A stretch of DNA of 64,000 nt, taken from Marinobacter similis (GTDB taxonomy: Bacteria > Pseudomonadota > Gammaproteobacteria > Pseudomonadales > Oleiphilaceae). Below the pieces are notes generated by a model. The model saw nothing but the letters and a program-made list of their open reading frames with translations, had not been told where the DNA came from and did no database searches. Of the stretch, positions 8,759-18,549 are shown in pieces. The translations under genes were made by a program, and so were the position numbers. Location of the stretch: contig NZ_CP007151.1 in assembly GCF_000830985.1 (NCBI RefSeq), forward strand, positions 1,178,001-1,242,000. Reading direction: 5' to 3'. How positions within the stretch are numbered: the stretch's first letter is position 1; every line of letters starts with the position of its first letter.

Positions 8759-9654
8759 ATGACGTTCACTCATTCTCACACTCAGGCTTCAACGCCGGTT
8801 CCGCCAGTGTTCGACCCGATCGCCTTTAAAACGACCACCCGTAAGCAGTGGGATAACGCAGCCCAGGCATGGAACGACTGGGGTGGTTTTCTAACCCGCT
8901 GGTTGGGCCCGGCCACCGAAGCAATGCTGGATATGGTTCGTGTGGCCGAAGGCGGCCGTGTGCTGGATATCGCCGCCGGCGCCGGTGAGCAAACCTTGTC
9001 GGCGGCCCGCCGTGTCGGCCCGGGCGGCTACGTGCTGGCAACCGACCTGTCGCCCAACATCCTGGCGCTGGCGGCAGAGAATGCCCGTAGTGCCGGTTAC
9101 AGCCAGATTAAAACCCAGGTAATCGACGGCGAATTCATCGACGAGCTGCGGGCTGAGCCGTTCGATGCGGTGATTTCCCGCGTTGGACTGATTTACTTCC
9201 CGGACCAGGTAAAGGCACTGCGAGGCATGCACGCCCAGCTCAAACCGGGCGGCTACATCGGTGCCATGGTGTACGCCAGCGCCGAAGCGAATCCGTTCTT
9301 CTCGCTGCCGGTTGGCATTATCCGTCGCCGCGCGGCCTTGCCGCCACCACTGCCCGGACAACCCGGACCGTTCAGTCTGGCAACCCGGATATGTTGTCGT
9401 CCCTGCTGCAGGAGGCAGGGTTCAAGGATGTGGAAATCCGCAGTATTCCGGCTCCGCTGCGGCTCCAGTCGGCACTCGAATGCCTGCAGTTTGAGCAGGA
9501 ATCGTTTGGCGCTCTGCACCAGATGCTCAGCGGGCTAACCGCCCTCGAGCAAGACGATGCCTGGGCTGAAATTGCTGAGGCGCTGGCGCAGTTCGAGCGC
9601 CAGGGCAGGTTTGAAGGGCCCTGCGAAATGCTGGTTGTTGCAGCCCACAAGTGA
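8759..9654 (+). CDS. SAM-dependent class I methyltransferase (frameshift near 9388)
   Basis: About 298 aa. ATG at 8759 follows GGAGGGCACC. Motif I is RVLDIAAGAGEQTL (about residues 69-82), motif II VLATDLSPNILALA, and FDAVISRVGLIYFPD is the post-motif typical of UbiE/Methyltransf_11-like enzymes. The C-terminal third is in a second frame: PGPFSL(GN)PDMLSSLLQEAGFKDVEIR, restored by one extra G at about 9388. It is the first gene of a plus-strand run leading to nitrilase, GFA protein and DMSP lyase. The methyl acceptor cannot be read from the sequence. Confidence 0.87.
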
Positions 9655-9708
9655 CACGGACGCGGGGCTTTCGGGCCCCGACGTCACAGACAGGCAAGGA
9701 GACATATC

Positions 9709-10674
9709 ATGGCTACTATCGCGATTGTTCAGGAGCCACCGGTCTTTCTGGACCGGGAAAAAACCATTGAAAAGGCTGCTTCATGTGTACAGAGCGCAGC
9801 AGAGCAGGGCGCCGAACTGGTGGTTTTCTCTGAGGCCTTCATCCCCGGTTATCCCACCTGGATCTGGAGGTTAAAGCCGGGTGGCGACTGGGGGTTGTCC
9901 GAGCAGTTGCACGCCCGGCTGTTGGCCAATGCTGTGCAGATTGATTCCGAGCAGTTGCGGCCCTTGTTCGATGCCGCCCGGGAGCACCACGTAACGGTCG
10001 TCTGTGGTCTGGAGGAACGGGACCAGGGCACCAGCCGAGCCACACTCTATAACACCGTGATCACCATTGGTCCGGATGGCCAGCTGCTGAACCGTCATCG
10101 AAAACTCATGCCCACCAATCCGGAACGTATGGTCTGGGGCTTTGGAGATGGCTCAAGCCTTCGGGTGGTGGATACACCTGTGGGCCGAGTTGGCACGCTG
10201 GTTTGCTGGGAGAACTTCATGCCCCTGGCGCGCTGTGCCCTGTTTGCCCAGGGTATTGAGATCTACATTGCGCCCACCTATGACAGCGGCGAGAAGTGGA
10301 TTCGCTCGCTCCAGCACATCGCCCGCGAGGGCGGGTGCTGGGTGTTGGGCTCGGGCAATTTGCTCAGAGTTAGCGACCTTCCGGACGACTTTCCGGAACG
10401 GGAACGGCTTTACCCTGACGCAGACGAGTGGATCAACCCGGGAGATTCCCTGGTGATTAATCCATCGGGCGATATTGTCGCCGGCCCGCTGCGGCATGAA
10501 TCCGGCCTGATCATGGCCGACATCGATCTGGAGCAAGTCAGTGCCGCGAAGCGCAGTCTGGATATTGTCGGGCACTATGCGCGCCCGGATATCTTCACAC
10601 TTCAGGTAAATACCAATGTGCAAACACCCGTGGAATTCCACCACGGACGAGAGGTGCGTCATGAACACCGATAA
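9709..10674 (+). CDS. Nitrilase (carbon-nitrogen hydrolase superfamily)
   Basis: Encodes 321 aa. The catalytic triad is visible: Glu42 in FSEAFIPGYP, Lys132 in HRKLMPTNPER and Cys166 in LVCWENFMPLAR. CWENFMPL and the EAFIPGYPTWIW loop are characteristic of the nitrilase branch (nitrile to acid plus ammonia) rather than amidases. Start ATG 9709 follows AAGGAGACATATC. The 3' end overlaps the GFA start by 14 bp, implying translational coupling. Substrate is unknown; neighbours (methyltransferase, GFA, DddL) do not identify it. Confidence 0.93.
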   Translation: MATIAIVQEPPVFLDREKTIEKAASCVQSAAEQGAELVVFSEAFIPGYPTWIWRLKPGGDWGLSEQLHARLLANAVQIDSEQLRPLFDAAREHHVTVVCGLEERDQGTSRATLYNTVITIGPDGQLLNRHRKLMPTNPERMVWGFGDGSSLRVVDTPVGRVGTLVCWENFMPLARCALFAQGIEIYIAPTYDSGEKWIRSLQHIAREGGCWVLGSGNLLRVSDLPDDFPERERLYPDADEWINPGDSLVINPSGDIVAGPLRHESGLIMADIDLEQVSAAKRSLDIVGHYARPDIFTLQVNTNVQTPVEFHHGREVRHEHR

Positions 10675-11095
10675 AACCTACCAGGGCAGTTGTTTCTGTG
10701 GTGCGGTGCAGTTTACCGCCAGCGGTGAACCCGAGGCCATGGGCTACTGCCACTGCGAATCCTGCCGCCACTGGTCAGCCAGCCCGGTCAATGCCTTCAC
10801 GCTGTGGAAGCCTTCGGCCATTGAGATTACCCAGGGCGCCGAGCAGATCGGCAGTTACAACAAGACCGACCAGAGCTACCGCAAGTGGTGCAAGCAGTGT
10901 GGCGGCCACATCATGACCGAGCATCCGGGGATGGGCCTCACCGACATCTACGCGGCGTTGCTCCCGGAACTTGTCCATAAACCCGGCGTGCACGTGCACT
11001 ACCAGGAGACGGCGCTGCACATCTACGACGGCGTGCCGAAGTTTCGGGATGCCCCTGCGGAGATCGGCGGCAGCGGCGTAAGTGTGCCGGAGTAA
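10661..11095 (+). CDS. GFA family protein (glutathione-dependent formaldehyde-activating enzyme-like)
   Basis: Encodes 144 aa. I choose ATG 10661 (MNTDKTYQGSCFCG), inside the end of the nitrilase gene and preceded by GAGAGGTGCGTC. Zinc-binding cysteines are complete: SCFCGAV, CHCESCRHW and WCKQCGGH, matching the PF04828 fold. The founding member Gfa was proposed to condense formaldehyde with glutathione, but most relatives have no proven role. Tight coupling to the nitrilase suggests a shared pathway. There is no signal peptide, so it is cytosolic. Confidence 0.9.
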   Translation: MNTDKTYQGSCFCGAVQFTASGEPEAMGYCHCESCRHWSASPVNAFTLWKPSAIEITQGAEQIGSYNKTDQSYRKWCKQCGGHIMTEHPGMGLTDIYAALLPELVHKPGVHVHYQETALHIYDGVPKFRDAPAEIGGSGVSVPE

Positions 11096-11217
11096 GTCGT
11101 CGGGCTATGAGTTTGCCGGCCCAGGCTCCTCGGGCCGGCTTTCTTTCGGAATTCCCGGGTTTCCGGCATCCTCGAGATAGGCGATCCTTGCTCGACAGCC
11201 ACCGGAGGAGCACCTCG

Positions 11218-11865
11218 ATGAGCAGACTTTCCGATCACGTCGACTGGCAGTATGTCTTTCGCGAATACTGGCACCTCTACCGCTTCGGATCAGCAGGCGG
11301 TAACCGGGTTATCCGCTCGCACCTGAAAGACGTCCGCAATCGCCTGAATGCGGAGCTGGAGATCAATCCTGAAGTTACCTTTGACCAGCCCAACAGCCTG
11401 CCAGTGTGTGCCTGGTTGGGACGGGCCATGGACCAGGGCCTCAATGAGCGTACAGCGCCGCTGGTGCGCTCGCTTGCCCGGGTCATCGATCAGCTCACCT
11501 GGAGGTACGGGTATGAGCGCATGCGCAAGGGGCTGGCACGCAAATACGCCTATGCAGAGTTGATGGGGCCAAACGGTCCCGTGGTCAGCAAAAAGCTGAT
11601 TTTGGGCCTTGTCCTTTTTGCACCCCGCTGCACCTATCCTGAGCACAGCCACGACGGTATCAGCGAATCGTATATATGCCTCAGTGGATCCGTGTCCGAC
11701 AGCAACTACAGCGTGTTCACGCCGGGGTCGTTGCTGTTTAATCCACCGAAACGGGCACATCGAATGACCACCGGTGATTTCGAGCCAACGTTGCTGGCTT
11801 ACGCCTGGACAGGCGATGAAGACAAGCTGGCCCACCAGAAAATGGATTTCTCGATCAAAAAGTAA
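11218..11865 (+). CDS. dddL: Dimethylsulfoniopropionate (DMSP) lyase, DddL-like cupin
   Basis: Encodes 215 aa. ATG 11218 is preceded by GGAGGAG. The N-terminal half is helical with LYRFGSAGGNRVIRSH (about 20-35) and WRYGYERM, features I associate with DddL. The cupin begins at LILGLVLFAPRCTYPEHSHDG: Tyr140, His143, His145, Glu150 and Tyr152, with His181 in RAHRMTTGD, supply the expected metal site and catalytic Tyr; LLAYAWTGDED closes the barrel. DddL cleaves DMSP to dimethyl sulfide and acrylate. It lies 122 bp after the GFA gene and converges on gdhA. No acrylate genes are adjacent. DddQ/DddW-type cupins share the motif, but the length and N-terminal half favour DddL. Confidence 0.8.
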   Translation: MSRLSDHVDWQYVFREYWHLYRFGSAGGNRVIRSHLKDVRNRLNAELEINPEVTFDQPNSLPVCAWLGRAMDQGLNERTAPLVRSLARVIDQLTWRYGYERMRKGLARKYAYAELMGPNGPVVSKKLILGLVLFAPRCTYPEHSHDGISESYICLSGSVSDSNYSVFTPGSLLFNPPKRAHRMTTGDFEPTLLAYAWTGDEDKLAHQKMDFSIKK

Positions 11866-11883
11866 AGCAGCGCATCGGGCAAA

Positions 11884-11905
11884 GAGCCGGGTTCCGAGCC
11901 GGCTC
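11884..11905. terminator. Bidirectional terminator hairpin between dddL and gdhA
   Basis: GAGCCGG-GTTCCGAG-CCGGCTC forms a perfect 7-bp stem, with AAA on the left and CTCTT on the right. It lies in the 62-bp gap between two convergent stop codons and so could serve both strands. Confidence 0.65.
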
Positions 11906-11927
11906 CTCTTGCCGAGGGATGATCAAA

Positions 11928-13328
<1,401 letters not shown>

Positions 13329-13435
13329 TTAGTACAAGTGTGACGGGGGATACGGCAGTGCTCGGGGGAGGGATCAGAACGTGCAGGAATGGGGAAAGCG
13401 GACGCCGCCGGGTGGCGGCGTCCGAGCAGCGGGCC

Positions 13436-13936
13436 TTAGTATGCGCCTTCGCTGTAGATCAGCTCGTAGCTGTGGCTGTAGATCTCGAGGATGTTGCCGA
13501 ACGGATCTTCCATGTAGATCATGCGGTACGGCTTCTCACCCGGGTAGTAGTAGCGCGGTTTTTCCATGCGCTTCTTACCACCGGCAGCGACGATACGCTC
13601 CGCCAGCCCTTCAACGTCCGGATCTTGAACGCAGAAGTGGAATATCCCGGTTTTCCAGTATTCGAAGTTGTCTTCCGGGTTTTCTTGGCCCTTGAACTGG
13701 AACAGCTCAACGCCGATCCGGTCGCCGGTGGACATGTGGGCGATGCGGAAGCTGCCCCAGCCCGCACCAAACACGTCGGTGCACATCTCGCCGATGGCAC
13801 TGTCGTCTTCTTCGATGTCGGTCGGCTTCATGATCAGGTACCAACCCATTACTTCGGTGTAGAACTTCACCGCCGCGTCCAGATCGGGTACGGAAATGCC
13901 AATGTGTGAAAAGTTTCTCGGGTAAACGTTGCTCAT
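13436..13936 (-). CDS. VOC superfamily (glyoxalase/dioxygenase fold) protein
   Basis: Encodes 166 aa with paired beta-alpha-beta-beta-beta modules: FSHIGISVPDLDAAVKFYTEVMGW at the N-terminus, and GIFHFCVQDPDVEGLAERIVAAGG plus MIYMEDPFGNILEIYSH at the C-terminus. His11 in the first module, His in IFHFCV and Glu in LEIYSH are the expected metal ligands, so it is probably catalytically competent. Reaction unknown. It is divergent from a LysR gene with 99 bp between the starts, a classical regulator-target arrangement. Confidence 0.88.
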   Translation of the reverse strand: MSNVYPRNFSHIGISVPDLDAAVKFYTEVMGWYLIMKPTDIEEDDSAIGEMCTDVFGAGWGSFRIAHMSTGDRIGVELFQFKGQENPEDNFEYWKTGIFHFCVQDPDVEGLAERIVAAGGKKRMEKPRYYYPGEKPYRMIYMEDPFGNILEIYSHSYELIYSEGAY

Positions 13937-13984
13937 TTGCTGTTACCTCTTGCCTCTGTGACTGTGCAACTAGGTTACAAAGCA

Positions 13985-14016
13985 TGATTAATCACGTAAA
14001 ATTATCATTTTTGATA
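13985..14016. promoter_or_regulatory. Candidate LysR operator in the VOC/LysR divergent promoter
   Basis: Two dyads lie in an AT-rich intergenic region: the perfect 10-bp palindrome TGATTAATCA (13985-13994) and TATCA-TTTT-TGATA (14003-14016). Their spacing and place between divergent starts fit a LysR-type autoregulatory site. Confidence 0.45.
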
Positions 14017-14035
14017 TTTTTGAGTATTATTTGTA

Positions 14036-14937
14036 ATGATTAGTCCAGTCTGGTTACGCAGCTTCTGCACCCTGGTGGAGGTTGGCCATTTCACACGCAC
14101 CGCAGAGCGTCTGCACATGACGCAATCGGGTGTCAGTCAGCATGTGCGTAAGTTGGAAGAGCAGCTTGAGTTGTCTTTGCTGGTTCGCCAGGGCAAGCAG
14201 TTCACCCTGACCGATGCCGGTGAGCGGCTGTACCGCGAGGCCAATGTCATTGTCGAGTCGTTGTCCGATCTTGAACGGCGGGTGGGCGCGGATCCGGCCT
14301 TCGAAGGCCTGGTCAGGATCATGTCGCCGGGCAGTGTCGGGTTGAAGCTGTATCCGCACCTGTTGAATTTGCAACAGCAGCATCCGGGTCTGGTCATCGA
14401 TTACCGGTTTGCACCCAATTCCGACGTTGAACGGGCCATTGCTGAATACCGGGTGGATGTGGGCATCATGACCAAACCCGCAGCCCGGGATGAGGTCGGA
14501 TTCAAACCTGTGGGTGAAGAGGCTTTGTTGCTGGTGACACCAGAGGGGATGGAGGAGCCAGCTGGGAGCAGTTAATGGCGCTCGGGTTCATCGATCATCC
14601 GGACGGGGCTCACCATGCGGGTTTGCTGCTGGGGGCTAACTACAGCGAGTTTCATCACAGCAACCAGTTCCCGTCGGCCGGTTTTTCCAACCAGATCAGC
14701 CTGATTCTCGAGCCGGTCAGCCGGGGCTTGGGGTTCACCGTGTTGCCGGCCTACGCCATCGAAGCGTTTCAGCAGCCAGAGAAAGTGAAGACCCACCGGT
14801 TGGCAACACCCGCCAGTGAAACCCTGTTTCTTAGCTTTCGTCGCAACCAGCCTTTGCCCAACCGGGTAAGTACTGTTATCGATGCTATGCGCGAAGGGCT
14901 GGATCTGAGTGCTGGCGATTCGCCCGGAATGGTGTAA
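14036..14937 (+). CDS. LysR family transcriptional regulator (frameshift near 14553)
   Basis: About 300 aa. The HTH is [20 protein letters not shown]; the effector domain starts after [19 protein letters not shown]. The first frame ends [10 protein letters not shown]; the second continues [16 protein letters not shown], which needs one extra C in GAGCC(C)AGC at about 14551. The C-terminus [14 protein letters not shown] is typical of LTTRs that judge ligand occupancy. It is divergent from the VOC gene and precedes threonine aldolase by 73 bp, so either could be its target. Confidence 0.88.
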
Positions 14938-15010
14938 TTTGGAAAGATTCAGAAGGTTTGCAGTTTTCAGGAAGTAATTCGTTCTTTATTACAGAATCCG
15001 GAGGTTCAGC

Positions 15011-16041
15011 GTGTCCCAGTACGAGCAGTTTGCCAGTGATAATTACAGCGGTGTGTGTCCCGAAGCCTGGGAGGCTATGGCCGCGGCGAACCGCATGGAC
15101 GAAGCCGCCTACGGCGAAGACAGCTGGACTCAGCGGGCCGCTGATGACATCCGGGCGCTGTTCGATACTGACTGCGATGTCTTTTTTGTGTTCAACGGCA
15201 CCGCAGCCAACTCCCTCGCGCTGGCCTCCATCGGTCAATCCTTTCACAGTGTCATCTGCCACGAGCTGGCGCACATCGAAACTGACGAATGCGGCGGGCC
15301 GGAATACGCCTCCAACGGTGCGAAGTTGCTGCTGGGGCAGGGGCCGGATGGCAAGCTTACACCCGAGAGCATCGAGCACCTGGTCACCAAACGCACCGAC
15401 ATCCATTATCCGAAACCGAAAGCCCTGAGCCTGACCCAGGCCACAGAGGTGGGCACCCTCTATACCCCCGAAGAATTGCGCGCGATTCGGGCCATGGCGG
15501 ATAAGTACAACCTGAGCATCCATATGGATGGCGCCCGGTTCGCCAACGCCGTGGCGGCGCTGGACGTGCATCCGTCGGAGATCACCTGGAAAGCCGGTGT
15601 GGATGTGCTGTGTTTCTCCGGTACCAAGAACGGCCTGGCCCTGGGCGAGGCGGTGGTGTTCTTCAACCGGCAGCTGGCGGAGGATTTCGAATGGCGTTGC
15701 AAACAGGCCGGTCAGCTGGCGTCCAAGATGCGCTACATTTCGGCGCCTGGTGTGGGCTGCTGGACAACGATGTCTGGTTACACAACGCCCGGCACGCCAA
15801 CGCCTGCGCCGCACGCCTGGCTAGCGGTTTGGAAGGCTTGCCCGGTGTTGCCCTTCGCTATCCCCGGCAGGTGAATGGCGTGTTCGTGGAAATGCCCGAA
15901 CCGGTGCAGGCGGCGCTGCGAGCCAAAGGCTGGCGCTTCTACAATTTCATCGGCGGCTCGGCCCGGCTGATGTGCTCCTGGGCAACCACAACCGAGCGCG
16001 TAGATCAGTTTGTGGCCGATGTCCGTGAGCTGGTGCGTTAA
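15011..16041 (+). CDS. ltaE: Low-specificity L-threonine aldolase (frameshift near 15757)
   Basis: About 343 aa. It is a PLP enzyme cleaving L-threonine/allo-threonine to glycine and acetaldehyde. Start is GTG 15011 (SQYEQFASDNYSG) after CCGGAGGTTCAGC. FVFNGTAANSLAL binds the cofactor phosphate, CHELAHIETDECGG stacks on PLP, and LCFSGTKNGLALGE holds the Schiff-base Lys. The C-terminal part, PWCGLLDNDVWLHNARHAN, is in another frame; GCGCC(C)TGGTG at 15757 repairs it. The protein belongs to the proteobacterial 345-aa branch. It is followed by 100 bp of noncoding sequence. Confidence 0.92.
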
Positions 16042-16146
16042 CGCCGAATCAGCCTGCGATGACCTCGGGGCCAGCCAGCGCGGTTCTTTCTTTTGCCGGT
16101 GTCTGAACTAAACTTTAATTAGGTTTTTGGCCCCGGGGCTTTGCCC

Positions 16147-16635
16147 ATGGAAACCGACCCAGACCGCGCCCATCAACCCAGTGTTGAGTCCCTGCTGCAA
16201 CGCCTTTGTTGTCTCCTGTCTTTGTGCGTCGCGATTCTGCTGACGCCTCTTGCCCAGCCCGTTCTTGCCGACTCGTCCACAGATCTTCATGCGATTTTAG
16301 ATGGGAAAAAGTTCCAAAGTCAGCTTGGTGTTAAAGGCGTGCCCGGGGACATTGATGACCTGCTGGTGTTCGATGATGGAGAGTTTGTTTCTGAAGAGTG
16401 TGAGCGCAGGTGCGGCTACGCCAAGGTGGAGTACTGGGTCAGGGCGGAGGGTGATGCCATCCAGATGCGGGCCGATGTTCCCTGTACGGAGTCTGGTGCG
16501 GTTATGTATTGGCGAGGCACTGTCAGGGGAGACGAAATCGAAGGGTCGATTATCTGGGTCAATAAACGCTGGTACTGGACCTTTGAAAAAGAGCTGTGGT
16601 TCAAGGGCCGGCTAGTCAAGGCACAGCAGCCATGA
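16147..16635 (+). CDS. Secreted protein of unknown function, coupled to a membrane protein gene
   Basis: Encodes 162 aa from ATG 16147 (or TTG 16141, two residues longer). A signal peptide runs to about residue 40 (LLTPLAQPVLA-DSS), so the product is periplasmic. The mature part is rich in Trp, Glu and Lys and has an ECERRCGYAKVEYWVR segment whose Cys residues, with one further Cys (VPCTES), could form a disulfide; the end EGSIIWVNKRWYWTFEKELWFKG reads as beta strands. I do not recognise a family. Its stop overlaps the next start as ATGA, so the two proteins are probably made together. Confidence 0.7.
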   Translation: METDPDRAHQPSVESLLQRLCCLLSLCVAILLTPLAQPVLADSSTDLHAILDGKKFQSQLGVKGVPGDIDDLLVFDDGEFVSEECERRCGYAKVEYWVRAEGDAIQMRADVPCTESGAVMYWRGTVRGDEIEGSIIWVNKRWYWTFEKELWFKGRLVKAQQP

Positions 16636-17310
16636 TGCTGCCGACGATGCCGGAACACCGGCGTTTGGTCGGTTTTCTGAAGCTTGGTGTGTTCGTCGCC
16701 ATTGTTGTGATTGGCAATCTGATGACGCGGGGTGTCATTGATGGCCTTGATCTGAATATTCGACCCTCCAACGAGCCTGCGTTGCACCGTATCATCATGA
16801 TATCCATGGCCGCCTATATCCTGTTGATGGCAATTCCCTTCGTACCTGGGGTCGAAGTGGGTCTGGCCTTGATGATGATTCTTGGCCCCAAAATTGTGCC
16901 TCTGGTGTTTGTCTGCACACTCACATCTTTGTGTCTGGCTTACCTGGTTGGTCGACTGGTACCGGAATCGAGCATTGCGCAATTTCTTAGGGAAGTGCGG
17001 CTGGTAAGGGCCGCGAATTTTCTAGCCGGGTTTGAGGGGCTCACGCCCGAGCAACGTATTGCCAGGTTGACGGAGCGCACTCCCAAAAAGTGGTTGCCCT
17101 GGCTGGTTCGGCATCGCTACGTCACACTGCTGGTGGCGATCAATCTGCGGCAACATGGTCTTGGGCGGTGGGGGAGGGCTGGCGATGTTGGCTGGTATGA
17201 GTCGGCTCTTTTCGCCATTGGCGTTCGTGCTTCTTGTTGCGGTGGCTATTTCGCCGATCCCCATATTACTGCTGTTGTTTGGAGATGCGATTGCCAGTTG
17301 GCCTATCTAA
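16632..17310 (+). CDS. VTT-domain (TVP38/TMEM64-like) small membrane protein (frameshift near 17150)
   Basis: About 226 aa. Start ATG 16632 overlaps the upstream stop. Membrane segments are at about residues 12-30, 50-70, 75-95 and near the end. IPFVPGVEVGLALMMILG is the VTT-type re-entrant motif. In the first frame the protein runs into unlikely sequence after LLVAINL; shifting frame there gives (PG)NMVLGGGGGLAMLAG and further hydrophobic segments ending ...DAIASWPI at 17310. Two bases seem to be missing from CTG C-- GGC at about 17153. VTT proteins of bacteria are linked to lipid or small-molecule flux across membranes; the partner here may be the coupled secreted protein. Confidence 0.7.
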
Positions 17311-17454
17311 CCCACGCTGCCCTTATTTCTGCTCTGATTTCTGCTCTGTTTGTTTCGTTTACCCTGATTTCATCTGCAAGTTGCGGTCGCTAGTTTTCGC
17401 TCTTCGTGGTATATCAGCTAACCTGTTTAGCTCAACATTTTTGGGAACCTAGCA

Positions 17455-18021
17455 ATGCCAAGAGCAAGTGAAATCAAAAAGAATTCTGCAGTGGATTACG
17501 ATGGCCGGGTCTATTTCGTGAAAGATATCGAGCGCTCGGTGCCTCAGGGACGGGCTGGCGGCAGCCTGTATCGCATGCGCATGTACGACGTTGTAACCGG
17601 CAGCAAGATTGACGAGACCTTCAAGGATTCAGACATGCTGAATCTGGCGGATCTTACCCGCCGGCCGGCCACCTTCTCCTATGCCGACGGCGAAGAAGTG
17701 GTGTTCATGGACAGCGAGGACTTCACTCAGTACAGCCTGAACCGTGAGGCCATCGCCGATGAGCTGCTGTTCATTAGCGAAGACACCGAGGGCCTGATGG
17801 TGGTTCTGGTCAGCGACGCGCCGGTATCCCTGGCCTTGCCGCCGACGGTGGAGCTGGACATCAGCGAGACCGATCCGTCCATCAAGGGCGGCTCCGCGAC
17901 CGCGCGTACCAAGCCGGCCACGCTATCGACCGGGCTGGTGGTGCAGGTGCCCGAGCACATCTCCACGGGCGATCGGATCAAGGTGAATGTGGAGGAGCGC
18001 AAATTCCTGAGCCGTGCCTGA
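17455..18021 (+). CDS. yeiP: Elongation factor P-like protein (EfpL/YeiP)
   Basis: Encodes 188 aa with three beta-barrel domains of the EF-P family. The start [15 protein letters not shown] is characteristic of YeiP. The tip loop reads VPQGRAGGS with Arg33, the residue that replaces the modified Lys of EF-P in this branch; no modification enzyme is needed. EfpL binds stalled ribosomes and helps peptide-bond formation at proline and other difficult motifs. It is intact and is followed after 19 bp by the DCC gene. A 144-bp leader precedes it with no clear structure. Confidence 0.93.
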   Translation: MPRASEIKKNSAVDYDGRVYFVKDIERSVPQGRAGGSLYRMRMYDVVTGSKIDETFKDSDMLNLADLTRRPATFSYADGEEVVFMDSEDFTQYSLNREAIADELLFISEDTEGLMVVLVSDAPVSLALPPTVELDISETDPSIKGGSATARTKPATLSTGLVVQVPEHISTGDRIKVNVEERKFLSRA

Positions 18022-18040
18022 GCTTGTTCTAGGAGGCTGA

Positions 18041-18408
18041 ATGACCGATTCGAATGCCAAACTGGTGGTTTTTTACGACGGCTCCTGCCCGACCTGTATC
18101 AAGGACCGGCGCTGGTACGAAAAGCTGGCGGGTAAAACCGGTGAATCGGTCGAGTGGCTGGATATTACCGGCCGCGATGACGAACTGCGCAGTGAAGGTA
18201 TCGATCCCTACCGGGCCCTGAGAGAGTTGCACGTAAAAGACACTCAGGCCGAATCCATCGCGAGATGGATGCCTACATCCTCTTGATGTCCCGCGTGCCG
18301 GTGCTGAAACCCCTGGCCTGGCTGATCGGCTTGCCTTTGATCCGGCCGGGCCTCGCCCGGCTCTACCACGCCTGGGTCAGCCGGCGGCTTGATGCCGGTG
18401 CCGACTAA
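18041..18408 (+). CDS. DCC family thiol-disulfide oxidoreductase-like protein (frameshift near 18252)
   Basis: About 122 aa. VVFYDGSCPTCIKDRRWYE contains the D-x-x-C-x-x-C signature of PF04134 (DUF393). In the second half the right frame is GRIHREMDAYILLMSRVPVLKPLAW, with a small hydrophobic helix, reached by adding one G in CAG(G)GCC at about 18251. ATG 18041 follows AGGAGGCTGA. The family is assumed to act in thiol-disulfide exchange but lacks proven substrates. It is co-directional with efpL and probably in the same transcript. Confidence 0.85.
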
Positions 18409-18461
18409 GATCTAATCCCCCGCAGGTGCCTAAGGTACTATTGTTAAAGTGAAAATCAGAG

Positions 18462-18513
18462 AACGCCAGCTCATCCGCCCCGGCATTCGGGGTTGGGATC
18501 GGTTGGCGTTTTT
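18462..18513 (+). terminator. Branched hairpin with U-tract upstream of the AtoE-like gene
   Basis: Outer stem AACGCCA (18462-18468) pairs with TGGCGTT (18504-18510), directly followed by TTT; inside it CCCCG-GCATT-CGGGG (18478-18492) makes a second hairpin. It can end the efpL/DCC transcript or act as an attenuator 37 bp before the next start. Confidence 0.6.
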
Positions 18514-18549
18514 GCGTGAACACCAATAACAATACCGCGAGGACATATT

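Noticed and set aside
14885-15814. A 309-codon minus-strand frame opposite threonine aldolase
   Set aside because: Shadow of ltaE; no domain and Arg/Gly/His-rich.
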